The notes under the pieces were generated by a model. It saw nothing but the letters and a program-made list of their open reading frames with translations. It searched no databases and was not told the DNA's origin. DNA of 44,398 nt, from positions 36,604 through 81,001 of the forward strand of contig NZ_BBPQ01000036.1 of NCBI RefSeq assembly GCF_000787855.1, given 5' to 3'. Source of the stretch: Streptacidiphilus anmyonensis. Lineage in GTDB: Bacteria > Actinomycetota > Actinomycetes > Streptomycetales > Streptomycetaceae. This document shows positions 28,127 through 37,123 of the stretch, piece by piece. The first letter of the stretch is position 1; every line of letters begins with the position of its first letter. A program made the position numbers and the translations under genes.

Positions 28127-28966
28127 TCAGCAGGCCCCGTCAGCGGGGTGCGGGGCCACCGGGCCGGCCGGGCTGTCGAGGCGGCGCTCGCAGTGGCGGA
28201 CCAGTTCGGCGTAGCCGGCCGGGCCCATCAGCTCGGTGAGCTCGGCCCGGTAGCTGATGTAGACCGGGTCCGCGCCGACATGGGCGTCGGGGCTGCCGGT
28301 GCACCACCATTGGAGGTCGTGGCCGCCCGGCCCCCAGCCGCGGCGGTCGTACTCGCCGATGGTGACCTGGAGGTAGCGGGTCTCGTCGGGGCGGTCGATC
28401 CAGTCGTAGCCGCGGCGGATCGGCAGTTGCCAGCAGACGTCCGGCTTGGTCTCCAGCGGCTCGCGGCCCTCGGCGAGCGCGAGCGTGTGCAGGGCGCAGC
28501 CCTCGCCGCCCGCGAAGCCGGGGCGGTTGAGGAAGATGCACGCGCCGTCGACGCGGCGGGTGCGCTGCTCGCCGTCCTCGTCCGGCTCGCTGATGCCCTT
28601 GGGACCGGTGCCCTGCTTGTGGAACTGCCAGGTCTCGGGCGTGAGCCGGGCGGCGTGGCCGAGGACGCGCTCACGGTCGTCGTCGTCGGACCAGTGCGCG
28701 CCCAGCGTGCAGCAGCCGTCGCTGGCGCGGCCGGGGCGGATGCCGTGGCAGCCGCGTCCGAAGACGCAGGTCCAGCTTGAGGTGAGCCAGGTCAGGTCGC
28801 ACCGGAAGACCTGTTCGTTGTCGTCCGGGTCGGCGAACTCCACCCAGGCACGGGGGAAGTCGAGCGGAACCTCGCGCTTGCGCGCGGCCTTGGCCGCCTT
28901 CTTCGCGGCCTTCTCGGCCGCCCTGACCTCGGCGGTGCTGCTGATCGTCACGTCCACTGCTGCCAC
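28127..28966 (-). CDS. Conserved Cys-rich hypothetical protein
   Basis: A 279-residue soluble protein whose role I do not recognise. It begins with an Ala/Lys coiled-coil-like segment ([14 protein letters not shown]). The body has many cysteines and histidines in metal-site-like groupings: [60 protein letters not shown] and LQWWCTGSP. This pattern resembles the Cys-cluster DUF3109/YkgJ-like proteins thought to bind iron or zinc. GTG 28966 is 6 bases after a minus-strand TAGGCT and has no ribosome site, so it is probably leaderless. Confidence 0.75.
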   Translation of the reverse strand: MAAVDVTISSTAEVRAAEKAAKKAAKAARKREVPLDFPRAWVEFADPDDNEQVFRCDLTWLTSSWTCVFGRGCHGIRPGRASDGCCTLGAHWSDDDDRERVLGHAARLTPETWQFHKQGTGPKGISEPDEDGEQRTRRVDGACIFLNRPGFAGGEGCALHTLALAEGREPLETKPDVCWQLPIRRGYDWIDRPDETRYLQVTIGEYDRRGWGPGGHDLQWWCTGSPDAHVGADPVYISYRAELTELMGPAGYAELVRHCERRLDSPAGPVAPHPADGAC

Positions 28967-28972
28967 CCATAC

Positions 28973-28978
28973 AGCCTA
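28973..28978 (-). promoter_or_regulatory. -10 hexamer of leaderless promoter
   Basis: TAGGCT on the minus strand, 6 bases before GTG 28966. Confidence 0.5.
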
Positions 28979-29048
28979 TGACGCCGCGGGACCGCCCCCG
29001 CCGACCACCTCGCTGACGCGCCGGGAGATGGGGGCGTTCGGCATCGCG

Positions 29049-29054
29049 TAGCGT
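29049..29054 (+). promoter_or_regulatory. -10 hexamer of leaderless promoter
   Basis: TAGCGT lies 8 bases before ATG 29063; no Shine-Dalgarno sequence. Confidence 0.5.
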
Positions 29055-29062
29055 GGTCCCTC

Positions 29063-29992
29063 ATGCGACTAGGCGTTCTCGACGTGGGATCCAACACCGT
29101 CCACTTCCTCGTGGTGGACGCGCACCCCGGTGCGGCACCGTTGCCTGCGTACTCGCACAAGATAGAGCTGCGCCTGGCCGAACTCCTCGACGGCGAGGGC
29201 GCGATCCGCGAGGACGGCGTGCGCCAGCTGATCGACATGGTCGTCTCCTCGATGCGGGTCGCCGAGGACAAGGGCGTCGAGGAGGTCCTGCCGTTCGCCA
29301 CCAGCGCGGTCCGCGAGGCCGCGAACGGCGAGGCGGTGCTCCGACGCGTCCAGGAGGAGACGGGCGTGGAACTGCGCGTCCTTTCCGGTGGCGACGAGGC
29401 CCGCCTCACCTTCCTCGCCGCCCGTCGCTGGTACGGCTGGTCCAGCGGCCGCCTGCTGCTGCTCGACATCGGCGGCGGCTCGCTGGAGATCGCCTGCGGT
29501 CTGGACGAGGAGCCGGACACGGCCGTCTCCCTGCCGCTGGGCGCCGGCCGGCTGACGGCGGGCTGGCTGCCGGGCGACCCGCCGGGCCCCGAGCGGGTTC
29601 GCGAGCTGCGCAAGCACGTCCGCGCCGAGATCGCCCGCACCGTGGCGGAGGTCTCCCGCCTCGGGCCGCCGGACCACGTGGTGGGCACCTCCAAGACCTT
29701 CAAGCAGCTCGCCCGGATCACGGGCGCGGCCCGCGAGTCGGAGGGTCCGCTGGTGCCCCGCAGACTGCCGCGCGGCGCGCTGGAGGACTGGGTGCCGCGC
29801 CTGGCCGCGATGACCACCGAGCAGCGGGTGCTGCTGCCGGGGGTCTCGGCCGGCCGCGCCCGCCAGCTGCTGGCCGGGGCGCTGGTCGCCGAGGCGGCGA
29901 TGGACCTGTACCGGGTGGACGAGCTGGACATCTGCCCGTGGGCGCTGCGCGAGGGCGTCATCCTGCGGCGGCTGGACCGGATGTCGACCTGA
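29063..29992 (+). CDS. Ppx/GppA family phosphatase
   Basis: A 309-residue member of the ASKHA-fold Ppx/GppA family, which hydrolyses polyphosphate or (p)ppGpp. Phosphate-1 motif [13 protein letters not shown] (about 6-18), [12 protein letters not shown], phosphate-2 motif [14 protein letters not shown] (about 133-146) and a C-terminal [12 protein letters not shown] segment are clear. The length matches the short actinobacterial type, which lacks the C-terminal HD domain of E. coli Ppx. The choice between exopolyphosphatase and pppGpp phosphatase cannot be made from sequence. ATG 29063 follows a -10 hexamer by 8 bases. A TIM-barrel gene follows 84 bases later with its own leaderless-type promoter. 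Confidence 0.93.
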   Translation: MRLGVLDVGSNTVHFLVVDAHPGAAPLPAYSHKIELRLAELLDGEGAIREDGVRQLIDMVVSSMRVAEDKGVEEVLPFATSAVREAANGEAVLRRVQEETGVELRVLSGGDEARLTFLAARRWYGWSSGRLLLLDIGGGSLEIACGLDEEPDTAVSLPLGAGRLTAGWLPGDPPGPERVRELRKHVRAEIARTVAEVSRLGPPDHVVGTSKTFKQLARITGAARESEGPLVPRRLPRGALEDWVPRLAAMTTEQRVLLPGVSAGRARQLLAGALVAEAAMDLYRVDELDICPWALREGVILRRLDRMST

Positions 29993-30063
29993 GGCGGCCG
30001 CGCACCGGTAGGCAGCCGCGCCGCTGTGGCGGGCGCCACCTCGGGTCCCGGCAAAAGGGTCCC

Positions 30064-30069
30064 TAAGCT
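30064..30069 (+). promoter_or_regulatory. -10 hexamer of leaderless promoter
   Basis: TAAGCT lies 7 bases before GTG 30077. Confidence 0.5.
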
Positions 30070-30076
30070 GTAGAGC

Positions 30077-30958
30077 GTGGCGAAAGAGTGCATTGTCGTG
30101 CCGAAAGCCAAAGTCGCGCTGTCGACCGCCTCCGTCTACCCCGAGAACACCGCCGCCGCGTTCGAGATCGCCGGACGGCTCGGGTACGACGGAGTCGAGG
30201 TCATGGTCTGGACGGACCCGGTCAGCCAGGACATCGAGGCACTGCGGCGGCTCTCCGACTACCACCAGGTGCCGATCCTGGCCGTGCACGCGCCCTGTCT
30301 GCTGATCACGCAGCGCGTGTGGAGCACGGACCCGTGGCAGAAGCTGCAGAAGGCGCGCGCCGCCGCCGAGAAGCTCGGGGCGCAGACCGTCGTGGTCCAC
30401 CCGCCGTTCCGCTGGCAGCGCCAGTACGCCCGGGACTTCGTCCAGGGGGTCTGGCAGATGGCGAACGAGACGGACGTCCGCTTCGCCGTGGAGAACATGT
30501 ACCCCTGGCGCTACCGCGACCGCGAGGTCGCCGCCTACGCGCCGGACTGGGACCCGACCGGCGAGGACTACCGCCACTTCACCATCGACCTGTCCCACGT
30601 CGCGACCTCCCGCGCCGACGCCCTGGCCATGCTGGACCGGATGGGGGACCGGCTCGGGCACGTCCACCTCGCGGACGGGTCCGGCTCGGCCAAGGACGAG
30701 CACCTGATCCCCGGGCGCGGCACGCAGCCCTGCGCGGAGCTGCTGGAGCGGCTGGCCCGGAACGGCTTCGACGGGCACGTGGTGCTGGAGGTCAACACCC
30801 GCCGCTCGCCGGGTCCCGTCGAACGCGAGGCCGACCTCGCCGAGGCCCTCGCGTTCACCCGCCTGAATCTGGCGGCCGCCAGCCAGGAGACCGCCCCCTC
30901 TGCCGCCCCCTCCGCCGGTGCTCGCATGCCGGACAGCGTGTCCGACAGGCGGTCATAG
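30077..30958 (+). CDS. Sugar phosphate isomerase/epimerase-like TIM-barrel protein
   Basis: A 293-residue xylose-isomerase-like TIM barrel (AP endonuclease 2 superfamily). Metal-site segments typical of the fold appear in order: [69 protein letters not shown] and [10 protein letters not shown]. The substrate is unknown; inositol or sugar isomerases and DNA repair enzymes share this fold. GTG 30077 is 7 bases after TAAGCT. An internal GTG at 30101 would trim eight residues and cannot be excluded. The last 25 residues are a Ser/Ala-rich tail. Confidence 0.85.
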   Translation: MAKECIVVPKAKVALSTASVYPENTAAAFEIAGRLGYDGVEVMVWTDPVSQDIEALRRLSDYHQVPILAVHAPCLLITQRVWSTDPWQKLQKARAAAEKLGAQTVVVHPPFRWQRQYARDFVQGVWQMANETDVRFAVENMYPWRYRDREVAAYAPDWDPTGEDYRHFTIDLSHVATSRADALAMLDRMGDRLGHVHLADGSGSAKDEHLIPGRGTQPCAELLERLARNGFDGHVVLEVNTRRSPGPVEREADLAEALAFTRLNLAAASQETAPSAAPSAGARMPDSVSDRRS

Positions 30959-30997
30959 GGCGTACCCTCGACGGCACGAGCGAAGGAGTTGGTTCAC

Positions 30998-32848
30998 GTG
31001 CCGCAGCTGAGGTCCCGCACCGTCACACACGGTCGCAACATGGCGGGCGCGCGCGCTCTCATGCGCGCGTCCGGTGTAGCAGGTGAGGACATCGGCAAGC
31101 CGATCGTCGCGGTGGCGAACTCCTTCACCGAGTTCGTGCCCGGCCACACCCACCTGGCCCCGGTCGGCCGGATCGTCTCCGAGGCGATCAAGGCCGCGGG
31201 CGCCGTCCCCCGCGAGTTCAACACCATCGCGGTCGACGACGGCATCGCCATGGGCCACGGCGGCATGCTCTACTCGCTGCCCTCGCGCGACCTGATCGCG
31301 GACAGCGTCGAGTACATGGTCGAGGCGCACTGTGCCGACGCGCTGATCTGCATCTCGAACTGCGACAAGATCACCCCGGGCATGCTGATGGCCGCGCTGC
31401 GGCTCAACATCCCCACCGTCTTCGTCTCGGGCGGCCCCATGGAGGCCGGCCGGGCCGTGCTCGTGGACGGCACCGTCCGCAAGCTGGACCTGATCAACGC
31501 CATCGCGGACGCGGTCAACGAGAACGTCTCCGACGAGGACATCCGCCGGATCGAGGAGAACGCCTGCCCGACCTGCGGCTCCTGTTCCGGGATGTTCACC
31601 GCCAACTCGATGAACTGCCTGACCGAGGCCATCGGCCTGTCGCTGCCGGGCAACGGCTCCGTGCTGGCCACCCACACCGCCCGCCGCGGCCTGTACGAGG
31701 ACGCCGGCCGCACGGTCGTGGAGCTGACCCGCCGCTACTACGAGCAGGACGACGCGTCCGTGCTGCCGCGCTCGGTCGCCACCAAGGCGGCGTTCGAGAA
31801 CGCGATGGCGCTGGACATCGCCATGGGCGGCTCGACCAACACGATCCTGCACCTGCTGGCCGCCGCGCAGGAGGCCGAGGTCGACTTCACCGTCCACGAC
31901 ATCGACCGGCTCTCCCGCCACGTGCCGTGCCTGGCCAAGGTCGCCCCGAACGTCGCGCCGCAGGGCACGTACTACATGGAGGACGTGCACCGCGCCGGCG
32001 GCATCCCCGCCATCCTGGGCGAGCTGTACCGCGGCGGCCTGCTGAACGAGGACGTCCACACGGTCCACTCCGCCTCGATCGAGGAGTGGCTGAAGACCTG
32101 GGACGTGCGCGGGGGCTCCCCGTCCGACGCGGCCGTCGAGCTGTGGCACGCCGCCCCCGGCGGGCAGCGCTCCGCCACGGCCTTCTCGCAGTCCGAGCGC
32201 TGGGAGTCGCTGGACACCGACGCCGCCGGCGGCTGCATCCGCTCCGCCGAGCACGCGTACAGCAAGGACGGCGGCCTGGCCGTGCTGCACGGCAACCTGG
32301 CCGAGGACGGCTGCGTCGTGAAGACGGCGGGCGTCGACGAGTCGATCTGGACCTTCGAGGGTCCGGCCGTGGTCTGCGAGTCGCAGGACGAGGCCGTCGA
32401 GAAGATCCTGAACAAGCAGGTCAAGGAGGGCGACGTCGTCGTCATCCGCTACGAGGGCCCCAAGGGCGGCCCCGGCATGCAGGAGATGCTCTACCCGACC
32501 TCCTTCCTCAAGGGCCGGGGCCTGGGCAAGGCCTGCGCGCTGATCACCGACGGGCGCTTCTCCGGCGGCACCAGCGGCCTCTCCATCGGCCACGTCTCGC
32601 CCGAGGCGGCCTCCGGCGGTGTCATCGCGCTGGTCCGCGACGGCGACCGGATCCGCATCGACATCCCGAACCGCGGCGTCGAGCTGCTGGTCGGCGAGGA
32701 CGAGCTGGCGGCCCGCCGCGCCGAGCTGGGTGGCGTCTACGCGCCGAGGAACCGCGAGCGCAAGGTCTCGGCCGCGCTGCGCGCCTACGCCGCGATGGCC
32801 ACCAGCGCGGACAAGGGCGCCGTGCGCGACGTCACCAGGCTGGGCTGA
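30998..32848 (+). CDS. ilvD: Dihydroxy-acid dehydratase
   Basis: Dehydrates 2,3-dihydroxy-isovalerate or -methylvalerate to the 2-keto acid, a late step of valine, isoleucine and leucine synthesis. It has 616 residues, the classical length. Visible motifs are [61 protein letters not shown] (Fe-S ligand Cys122, then Asp-Lys), [20 protein letters not shown] (second Fe-S ligand region), [11 protein letters not shown] and [22 protein letters not shown] 30998 has AAGGAG at 30983-30988, 9 bases away, so unlike its neighbours it has a normal leader. A -10-like TACCCT lies at 30963-30968. Confidence 0.98.
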   Translation: MPQLRSRTVTHGRNMAGARALMRASGVAGEDIGKPIVAVANSFTEFVPGHTHLAPVGRIVSEAIKAAGAVPREFNTIAVDDGIAMGHGGMLYSLPSRDLIADSVEYMVEAHCADALICISNCDKITPGMLMAALRLNIPTVFVSGGPMEAGRAVLVDGTVRKLDLINAIADAVNENVSDEDIRRIEENACPTCGSCSGMFTANSMNCLTEAIGLSLPGNGSVLATHTARRGLYEDAGRTVVELTRRYYEQDDASVLPRSVATKAAFENAMALDIAMGGSTNTILHLLAAAQEAEVDFTVHDIDRLSRHVPCLAKVAPNVAPQGTYYMEDVHRAGGIPAILGELYRGGLLNEDVHTVHSASIEEWLKTWDVRGGSPSDAAVELWHAAPGGQRSATAFSQSERWESLDTDAAGGCIRSAEHAYSKDGGLAVLHGNLAEDGCVVKTAGVDESIWTFEGPAVVCESQDEAVEKILNKQVKEGDVVVIRYEGPKGGPGMQEMLYPTSFLKGRGLGKACALITDGRFSGGTSGLSIGHVSPEAASGGVIALVRDGDRIRIDIPNRGVELLVGEDELAARRAELGGVYAPRNRERKVSAALRAYAAMATSADKGAVRDVTRLG

Positions 32849-32871
32849 TCCGGCAGGGGCCACCGCCCCCG

Positions 32872-32877
32872 CATAAT
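32872..32877 (+). promoter_or_regulatory. -10 hexamer of leaderless promoter
   Basis: CATAAT lies 6 bases before ATG 32884. It is one of the few AT-rich hexamers in this part of the window. Confidence 0.5.
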
Positions 32878-32883
32878 CGAAGA

Positions 32884-33396
32884 ATGCCCGACAGCAACGC
32901 CCTCGCCCCCGCCGCCCCCACGTCCGTGGAGGCGGCACCCATCCGCTGGTTCGGAACCACCTGGGTGGACCGGGGTCCCGACTACTGGCTGCGCCGCGTC
33001 GCCGTCGGCGTGGGCGCGCTGGTCGCGGCCGCGGCGGGGGCGTTCGTCATGCAGCTGGCCGTGCAGGGCGTCGTCGTCGCCAACACCGGCGCGTTCGTGG
33101 AGATCCTGCTCGTGCTGGCCATCGCGGTGTGCAGCTGCGTGGCGGCGCTGCGCACCTGGAGCGTGCTCACCCGGGGCAAGGACTCGCTGACCGGCTGGAT
33201 GGCCGACGAGAAGTCCCTCGGCGTGATGCTGGCCGTCGGCTTCGTCGGCTCGCTCGTCTCCTACTTCCTGCGCAGCCTCGTCGAGGCCCCGGGCGAGAGC
33301 GTGCAGCGCTCCCGCTACGAGCTCGCCGTCGCCGCAGCCGCCCGCCGCAAGGCCGGCGCGGGGCGGCCGGCCAAGGCGGCGAAGCGGAGGCGCTGA
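32884..33396 (+). CDS. Three-helix membrane protein of unknown function
   Basis: A 170-residue integral membrane protein. A short N-terminal tail (PIRWFGTTWVDRGPDYWLRR) precedes three hydrophobic helices: about 40-62 (VAVGVGALVAAAAGAFVMQL), 66-90 (NTGAFVEILLVLAIAVCSCV) and 116-138 (SLGVMLAVGFVGSLVSYFL). The C-terminus is strongly basic (RRKAGAGRPAKAAKRRR) and would lie in the cytoplasm, possibly touching nucleic acid or phospholipid. I do not recognise the family. The stop codon abuts the stop of the convergent gene as TGATCA. Confidence 0.78.
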   Translation: MPDSNALAPAAPTSVEAAPIRWFGTTWVDRGPDYWLRRVAVGVGALVAAAAGAFVMQLAVQGVVVANTGAFVEILLVLAIAVCSCVAALRTWSVLTRGKDSLTGWMADEKSLGVMLAVGFVGSLVSYFLRSLVEAPGESVQRSRYELAVAAAARRKAGAGRPAKAAKRRR

Positions 33397-34503
33397 TCAG
33401 TTACGGCTGTCGAGGGAGCAGGCGGCCTTGCTGTCGGGCACCGTGGACAGGTCGTACGGGTCCATCGGCTTGCCGCTCGGGGCCGCCGTGGCGGAGCTGC
33501 TCGGGTCGGCGCTGCTCTGGAAGTAGGGCACCAGGTACCCGCTGGTGAAGCCGCACAGCTGGTCGCCCGTGTACCCGTCGACGTTCTCGATCCAGACCGT
33601 TCCCGCCGGCAGCGCCTGGTAGCGGTTGGGGTCGTAGAACCGGAAGGTCAGGATCCTGCGGGCGATCGTCCGTTCCACCTCGTCCGAACCGAGCGGGTGC
33701 GAGGCGTAGACGAAGTCGAAGTCCGTCCTGATGCGCAGACCGTTGTCGCCGTCGCCGGCGAGGGAGACCTCGCCCTGGACCCGCACGTCGCCGACCGGGA
33801 CGGCGACCTTGGGGTCGAAGCGGCTGGCGAGCATGATCGCGTCCGCCTTGGGGGTCGGATGGTCGACCATCTTGCGCATCCAGGACGCGCTGTCGGGGGC
33901 CAGCAGGTCCAGCGCCGCCTGCGGGTAGGCGCCCGCGATCGTCTTCGGGTCCAGGTAGGCGGCCGTCAGAAAGCCCTTGACCAGTTGCTCGTCCTTGGCC
34001 ACGGTCCGGGCCGAGAAGATGCCGACCGGCTTGGCCGTCGGCAGGGCGATGCCGGCCGCGCCCGAGGGCCACTTGTCGGCGGGAGAGCCCGCGAACGGGT
34101 GCTGGAGATCCGGGGACTGGTCGGCGAACGGGGTCGGCGGAGCCGCCGTGGGGCTCGCGGTGAGCGGTGGCGCGGCGGGCTTCGTCGCAGCGGGTTCCGT
34201 CGCGGCGGCGCCCGGAGCCTTGCTGAAGGCCCAGTCGTGGATCTTCCCGGCGTTCATGCTGGCCATGACCAGGCCGGCGGCGAGCACGACGAACAGCGGC
34301 AGCTGCCAGCGCCGACGGCGGCGGGGCTTCAGCGGGACGACCGGTGCCCGCCAGGAGGTGTCCTTCGGTGGGTTCTTCCTCCACCGGGAGGCGAGCATCC
34401 GAGAACGCGCGGACGCCTCCTTGTGCTCGGCGGCTTTGACGAAGCCCTCGTCGAGCACAAGGTTCTCGAACGGGTCGTCCTGGTGATCGTCGATCTTCGG
34501 CAC
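33397..34503 (-). CDS. Membrane-anchored protein of the SCO2583/SCO2584 N-terminal domain type
   Basis: A 368-residue protein. The N-terminus (MPKIDDHQDDPFENLVLDEG, FVKAAEHKEASARSRMLA) strongly resembles the N-terminal domain named after Streptomyces coelicolor SCO2583/SCO2584. A basic RRRRRW run precedes one transmembrane helix (about 66-82, PLFVVLAAGLVMASMN). A Pro/Ala/Thr linker then leads to an extracytoplasmic domain (about 135-368) with two cysteines (DQLCGFT and AACSLD). The function is unknown. It is not coupled to its neighbour at 34633, which ends in a hairpin before it. Start GTG 34503. Confidence 0.8.
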   Translation of the reverse strand: MPKIDDHQDDPFENLVLDEGFVKAAEHKEASARSRMLASRWRKNPPKDTSWRAPVVPLKPRRRRRWQLPLFVVLAAGLVMASMNAGKIHDWAFSKAPGAAATEPAATKPAAPPLTASPTAAPPTPFADQSPDLQHPFAGSPADKWPSGAAGIALPTAKPVGIFSARTVAKDEQLVKGFLTAAYLDPKTIAGAYPQAALDLLAPDSASWMRKMVDHPTPKADAIMLASRFDPKVAVPVGDVRVQGEVSLAGDGDNGLRIRTDFDFVYASHPLGSDEVERTIARRILTFRFYDPNRYQALPAGTVWIENVDGYTGDQLCGFTSGYLVPYFQSSADPSSSATAAPSGKPMDPYDLSTVPDSKAACSLDSRN

Positions 34504-34563
34504 CGCGCCAGTCTGACCAGCGCGTAAACACAGGCACAGGAGTGATCGAGTAAGAACTCGGCA

Positions 34564-34589
34564 AGAGGGCGCGTGTCACGCGCCCTTCT
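34564..34589 (-). terminator. Terminator-like hairpin
   Basis: AGGGCGCG (34566-34573) pairs with CGCGCCCT (34579-34586) across a 5-base loop, with partial AG/CT extension. It lies downstream of the minus-strand membrane-protein gene at 34633. Confidence 0.65.
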
Positions 34590-34632
34590 GCCCAGGTCGC
34601 CCCCTATGTCCGACGCGTACGTCCGTCGCGCG

Positions 34633-35088
34633 TCAGCTCCCGGAGCGCTTGCGCGCCCCCGCGACGCTGCTGACCACGCCGACGACCGCGTACAGCACCG
34701 CGGCGTGCCACAGGCCCGTCCATATGCTCGCGAAGAGGCCGCTGGAGCTCAGGAAGAACTGCGTGATGGTGTTCGTGACCGCGAGCGCTGCTGCGGGCGC
34801 GCCCGCTGCCTGCCAGGGGTGCTCCTGCGCCCACCGGCGCAGGCGGCGGTCCCCGCCCTTCTTCTGGAGCGCCGCACCGGCGCCGCCGACCAGGAAGAAG
34901 AGGAACAGACCGATGCTGGCCGGGCCCGCCAGGATGCCCAGCGACCAGTGCAGGGTGATCAGGTCGATGCCGACGGCCGCCCCGGCACCCACCAGACCGA
35001 CGACCCCCGCCGTGCGCCACGGCCCGTGCGAGGCCGAGGCCACGGCCATCGTGCCGGACTCGCGCGGGCTGATCTCACTACGACTCAT
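34633..35088 (-). CDS. Four-helix membrane protein of unknown function
   Basis: A 151-residue integral membrane protein. After a polar start (MSRSEISPRESGTMAVASAS), four hydrophobic stretches are visible: about 28-46 (GVVGLVGAGAAVGIDLITL), 50-68 (GILAGPASIGLFLFFLVGG), 93-115 (AAGAPAAALAVTNTITQFFL) and 120-142 (FASIWTGLWHAAVLYAVVGV). A basic RKRSGS end follows. The cytoplasmic loop between helices 2 and 3 is Arg/Lys-rich. I do not recognise the family. ATG 35088 has a weak GGAAG upstream. Confidence 0.72.
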   Translation of the reverse strand: MSRSEISPRESGTMAVASASHGPWRTAGVVGLVGAGAAVGIDLITLHWSLGILAGPASIGLFLFFLVGGAGAALQKKGGDRRLRRWAQEHPWQAAGAPAAALAVTNTITQFFLSSSGLFASIWTGLWHAAVLYAVVGVVSSVAGARKRSGS

Positions 35089-35255
35089 GCTTCCAAGGTG
35101 CGCCTGTGTCGCCGCAGAAGCCATAGGGGACGTCCCTGAGTTTGCCCCTAGTCCACCCCTCATCCCCGCGTAGGAGCGCGTAGGAGCCCGACCGTCCCGG
35201 CGGACGACCGCCGGACACCGCTGCCTCCTCCGCCCGCCCGCGGCCACCGGGCCCC

Positions 35256-35261
35256 TAAGCT
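35256..35261 (+). promoter_or_regulatory. -10 hexamer of leaderless promoter
   Basis: TAAGCT lies 6 bases before ATG 35268. Confidence 0.5.
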
Positions 35262-35267
35262 GACGCC

Positions 35268-36197
35268 ATGCTGACCCGACGCCTCCTCCTCGCCGCCGCC
35301 GACAGCCCGAGGGCCCGGCAGGCCGTGCTGGCCGCGCCGGGAGGGCGGGCCGTGGTGGCCAGGTTCGTGGCCGGGGAGACGCGGGCCGACGCCGTCGTGG
35401 CGACGGACAGCCTGGTGGCGCGCGGCCTCGGCGTCACCCTCGACCACCTCGGCGAGGACACCCGTGACGCCGCGCGGGCCGAGGCCGTCGCCGACGAGTA
35501 CGTCGGCCTGCTCGCCGCGCTGGACCGGGCGGGGCTGGCCCGGCGCGCGGAGGTGTCGGTCAAGCTGTCCGCGCTCGGCTCCGGCCTCGGCGCCGACGGC
35601 CCCGCGCTCGCCCGCGGGCACCTGCGCGCGATCTGCCGCGCCGCCGACGCGGCCGCCACCACCGTCACCGTCGACATGGAGGACCACGCCGCGACCGAGG
35701 CCACCCTCGCCGCCGTGGCCGAGCTGCGCAACGACCACCCCGCTCTCGGCGTCGTGCTCCAGTCCTACCTGCGCCGTACCGAGTCCGACTGCCGCGCCCT
35801 GCTCGGGGCCGGGTCCCGGGTCCGCCTGGTCAAGGGGGCCTACGCGGAGCCCGGGTCCGTCGCCTACCGCGACCGCGCCGACGTCGACCGCTCCTACGTG
35901 CGCTGCCTGCGGCTGCTGATGGAGGGTCAGGGCTATCCCATGGTCGCCACCCACGACCAGCGCCTGATCGAGATCGCCGGCGCTCTCGCCGTCCGGGCCG
36001 GGCGGCCCCAGGACAGCTACGAGTTCCAGATGCTCTACGGCATCCGCACCGACGAGCAGCGGCGTCTCGCCGAGGCGGGGGAGACCGTCCGCGTCTACGT
36101 CCCCTACGGCGCGGACTGGTACGCCTACTTCATGCGCCGCCTCGCCGAGCGCCCCGCCAACCTGGGCTTCTTCGCCCGCTCCCTGGCCGGACACTGA
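35268..36197 (+). CDS. putB: Monofunctional proline dehydrogenase
   Basis: FAD enzyme oxidising proline to P5C (pyrroline-5-carboxylate) and passing electrons to quinone. It has 309 residues, typical for stand-alone PRODH. Motifs in order are EVSVKLSALGSGLG, TVDMEDHAATE, GVVLQSYLRRTESDC, VRLVKGAYAEPG, VATHDQRL, YEFQMLYGIRTDEQRRL, VRVYVPYGADWYAYFMRRLAERPAN. The last holds the Tyr and double Arg that bind proline. No P5C dehydrogenase lies next to it; instead proC, which runs the opposite reduction, follows 85 bases later. ATG 35268 is 6 bases after TAAGCT. The symbol putB is used as for unfused enzymes and is conventional. Confidence 0.94.
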   Translation: MLTRRLLLAAADSPRARQAVLAAPGGRAVVARFVAGETRADAVVATDSLVARGLGVTLDHLGEDTRDAARAEAVADEYVGLLAALDRAGLARRAEVSVKLSALGSGLGADGPALARGHLRAICRAADAAATTVTVDMEDHAATEATLAAVAELRNDHPALGVVLQSYLRRTESDCRALLGAGSRVRLVKGAYAEPGSVAYRDRADVDRSYVRCLRLLMEGQGYPMVATHDQRLIEIAGALAVRAGRPQDSYEFQMLYGIRTDEQRRLAEAGETVRVYVPYGADWYAYFMRRLAERPANLGFFARSLAGH

Positions 36198-36270
36198 CCC
36201 CGGCGGGCGGCCTCCGCCCTGGACCTGCCCGGGTTTCGGACACTCCCCGCGCCACGCGCGTGCCCGGTGC

Positions 36271-36276
36271 CACACT
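36271..36276 (+). promoter_or_regulatory. -10-like hexamer before proC
   Basis: CACACT lies 6 bases before ATG 36283. It is a weaker match than its neighbours but has the same spacing, and there is no ribosome-binding site. Confidence 0.35.
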
Positions 36277-36282
36277 GGGCCC

Positions 36283-37092
36283 ATGACGCAACGAGTCGCC
36301 GTCCTCGGCACCGGGAAGATCGGCGAGGCACTGGTCTCCGGCCTGCTGCGGGCCGGGAAGTCCCCCGCCGACGTGCTGGTCACCGCCCGCCGCCCCGAGC
36401 GGGCCGAGGAGCTGCGCACCCGCTACGGCGTCGAGGTCGTCGGCAACGAGGACGCCGTCAAGGCCGCGGACACGGTGATCCTCACCGTGAAGCCGCAGGA
36501 CATGGGCGCGCTCCTGGACGAGCTCGCGCCCGCGCTTCCCGCCGACCGGCTCGTGATCTCCGGCGCCGCCGGCATCCCCACCGCCTGGTTCGAGGAGCGC
36601 CTGACGCTCGGCACCCCCGTGGTCCGCGTCATGACCAACACCCCCGTCCTCGTCGACGAGGCGATGAGCGTCATCTCGGCCGGCTCCCACGCCACCGAGG
36701 CGCACCTGCTGCGCACCGAGGAGATCTTCCGCCAGGTCGGCAAGACGCTGCGCGTCCCGGAGTCCCAGCAGGACGCGGCCACCGCGCTCTCCGGCTCCGG
36801 CCCCGCCTACTTCTTCTACCTCGTCGAGGCGATGACCGACGCCGGCCTCCTGCTGGGCCTGCCCCGCACGGTCGCCCACGACCTGATCGTGCAGGCCGCG
36901 GTCGGCGCGTCGGTCATGCTGCGGGACTCCGGCGAGCACCCGGTCAAGCTCCGCGAGGCGGTCACCTCCCCGGCCGGGACGACGATCGCGGCCATCCGCG
37001 AACTGGAGAACCACGGTGTCCGCGCCGCCCTGCTGGCCGCGCTGGAGGCCGCCCGCGACCGCTCCCAGGAGCTGGCCTCCGGGGGCAAGTAG
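36283..37092 (+). CDS. proC: Pyrroline-5-carboxylate reductase
   Basis: Reduces P5C to proline with NAD(P)H, the last step of proline synthesis. It has 269 residues. The N-terminal Rossmann fold VAVLGTGKIGEALVSGLL is clear, as are DTVILTVKPQDMGALL and VRVMTNTPVLVDEAMS. The dimerisation domain carries ATALSGSGPAYFFYLVEAMTDAGLLLGLPR and SPAGTTIAAIRELENHGVR, hallmarks of ProC. Sequence and length are normal and no residue of the substrate site looks lost. It is separately transcribed or co-transcribed after proline dehydrogenase. Confidence 0.97.
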   Translation: MTQRVAVLGTGKIGEALVSGLLRAGKSPADVLVTARRPERAEELRTRYGVEVVGNEDAVKAADTVILTVKPQDMGALLDELAPALPADRLVISGAAGIPTAWFEERLTLGTPVVRVMTNTPVLVDEAMSVISAGSHATEAHLLRTEEIFRQVGKTLRVPESQQDAATALSGSGPAYFFYLVEAMTDAGLLLGLPRTVAHDLIVQAAVGASVMLRDSGEHPVKLREAVTSPAGTTIAAIRELENHGVRAALLAALEAARDRSQELASGGK

Positions 37093-37110
37093 GCCCGCGC
37101 GCGGGCCAAG

Positions 37111-37116
37111 TAGGGT
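37111..37116 (+). promoter_or_regulatory. -10 hexamer of leaderless promoter
   Basis: TAGGGT lies 7 bases before GTG 37124. Confidence 0.5.
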
Positions 37117-37123
37117 TGACCGG

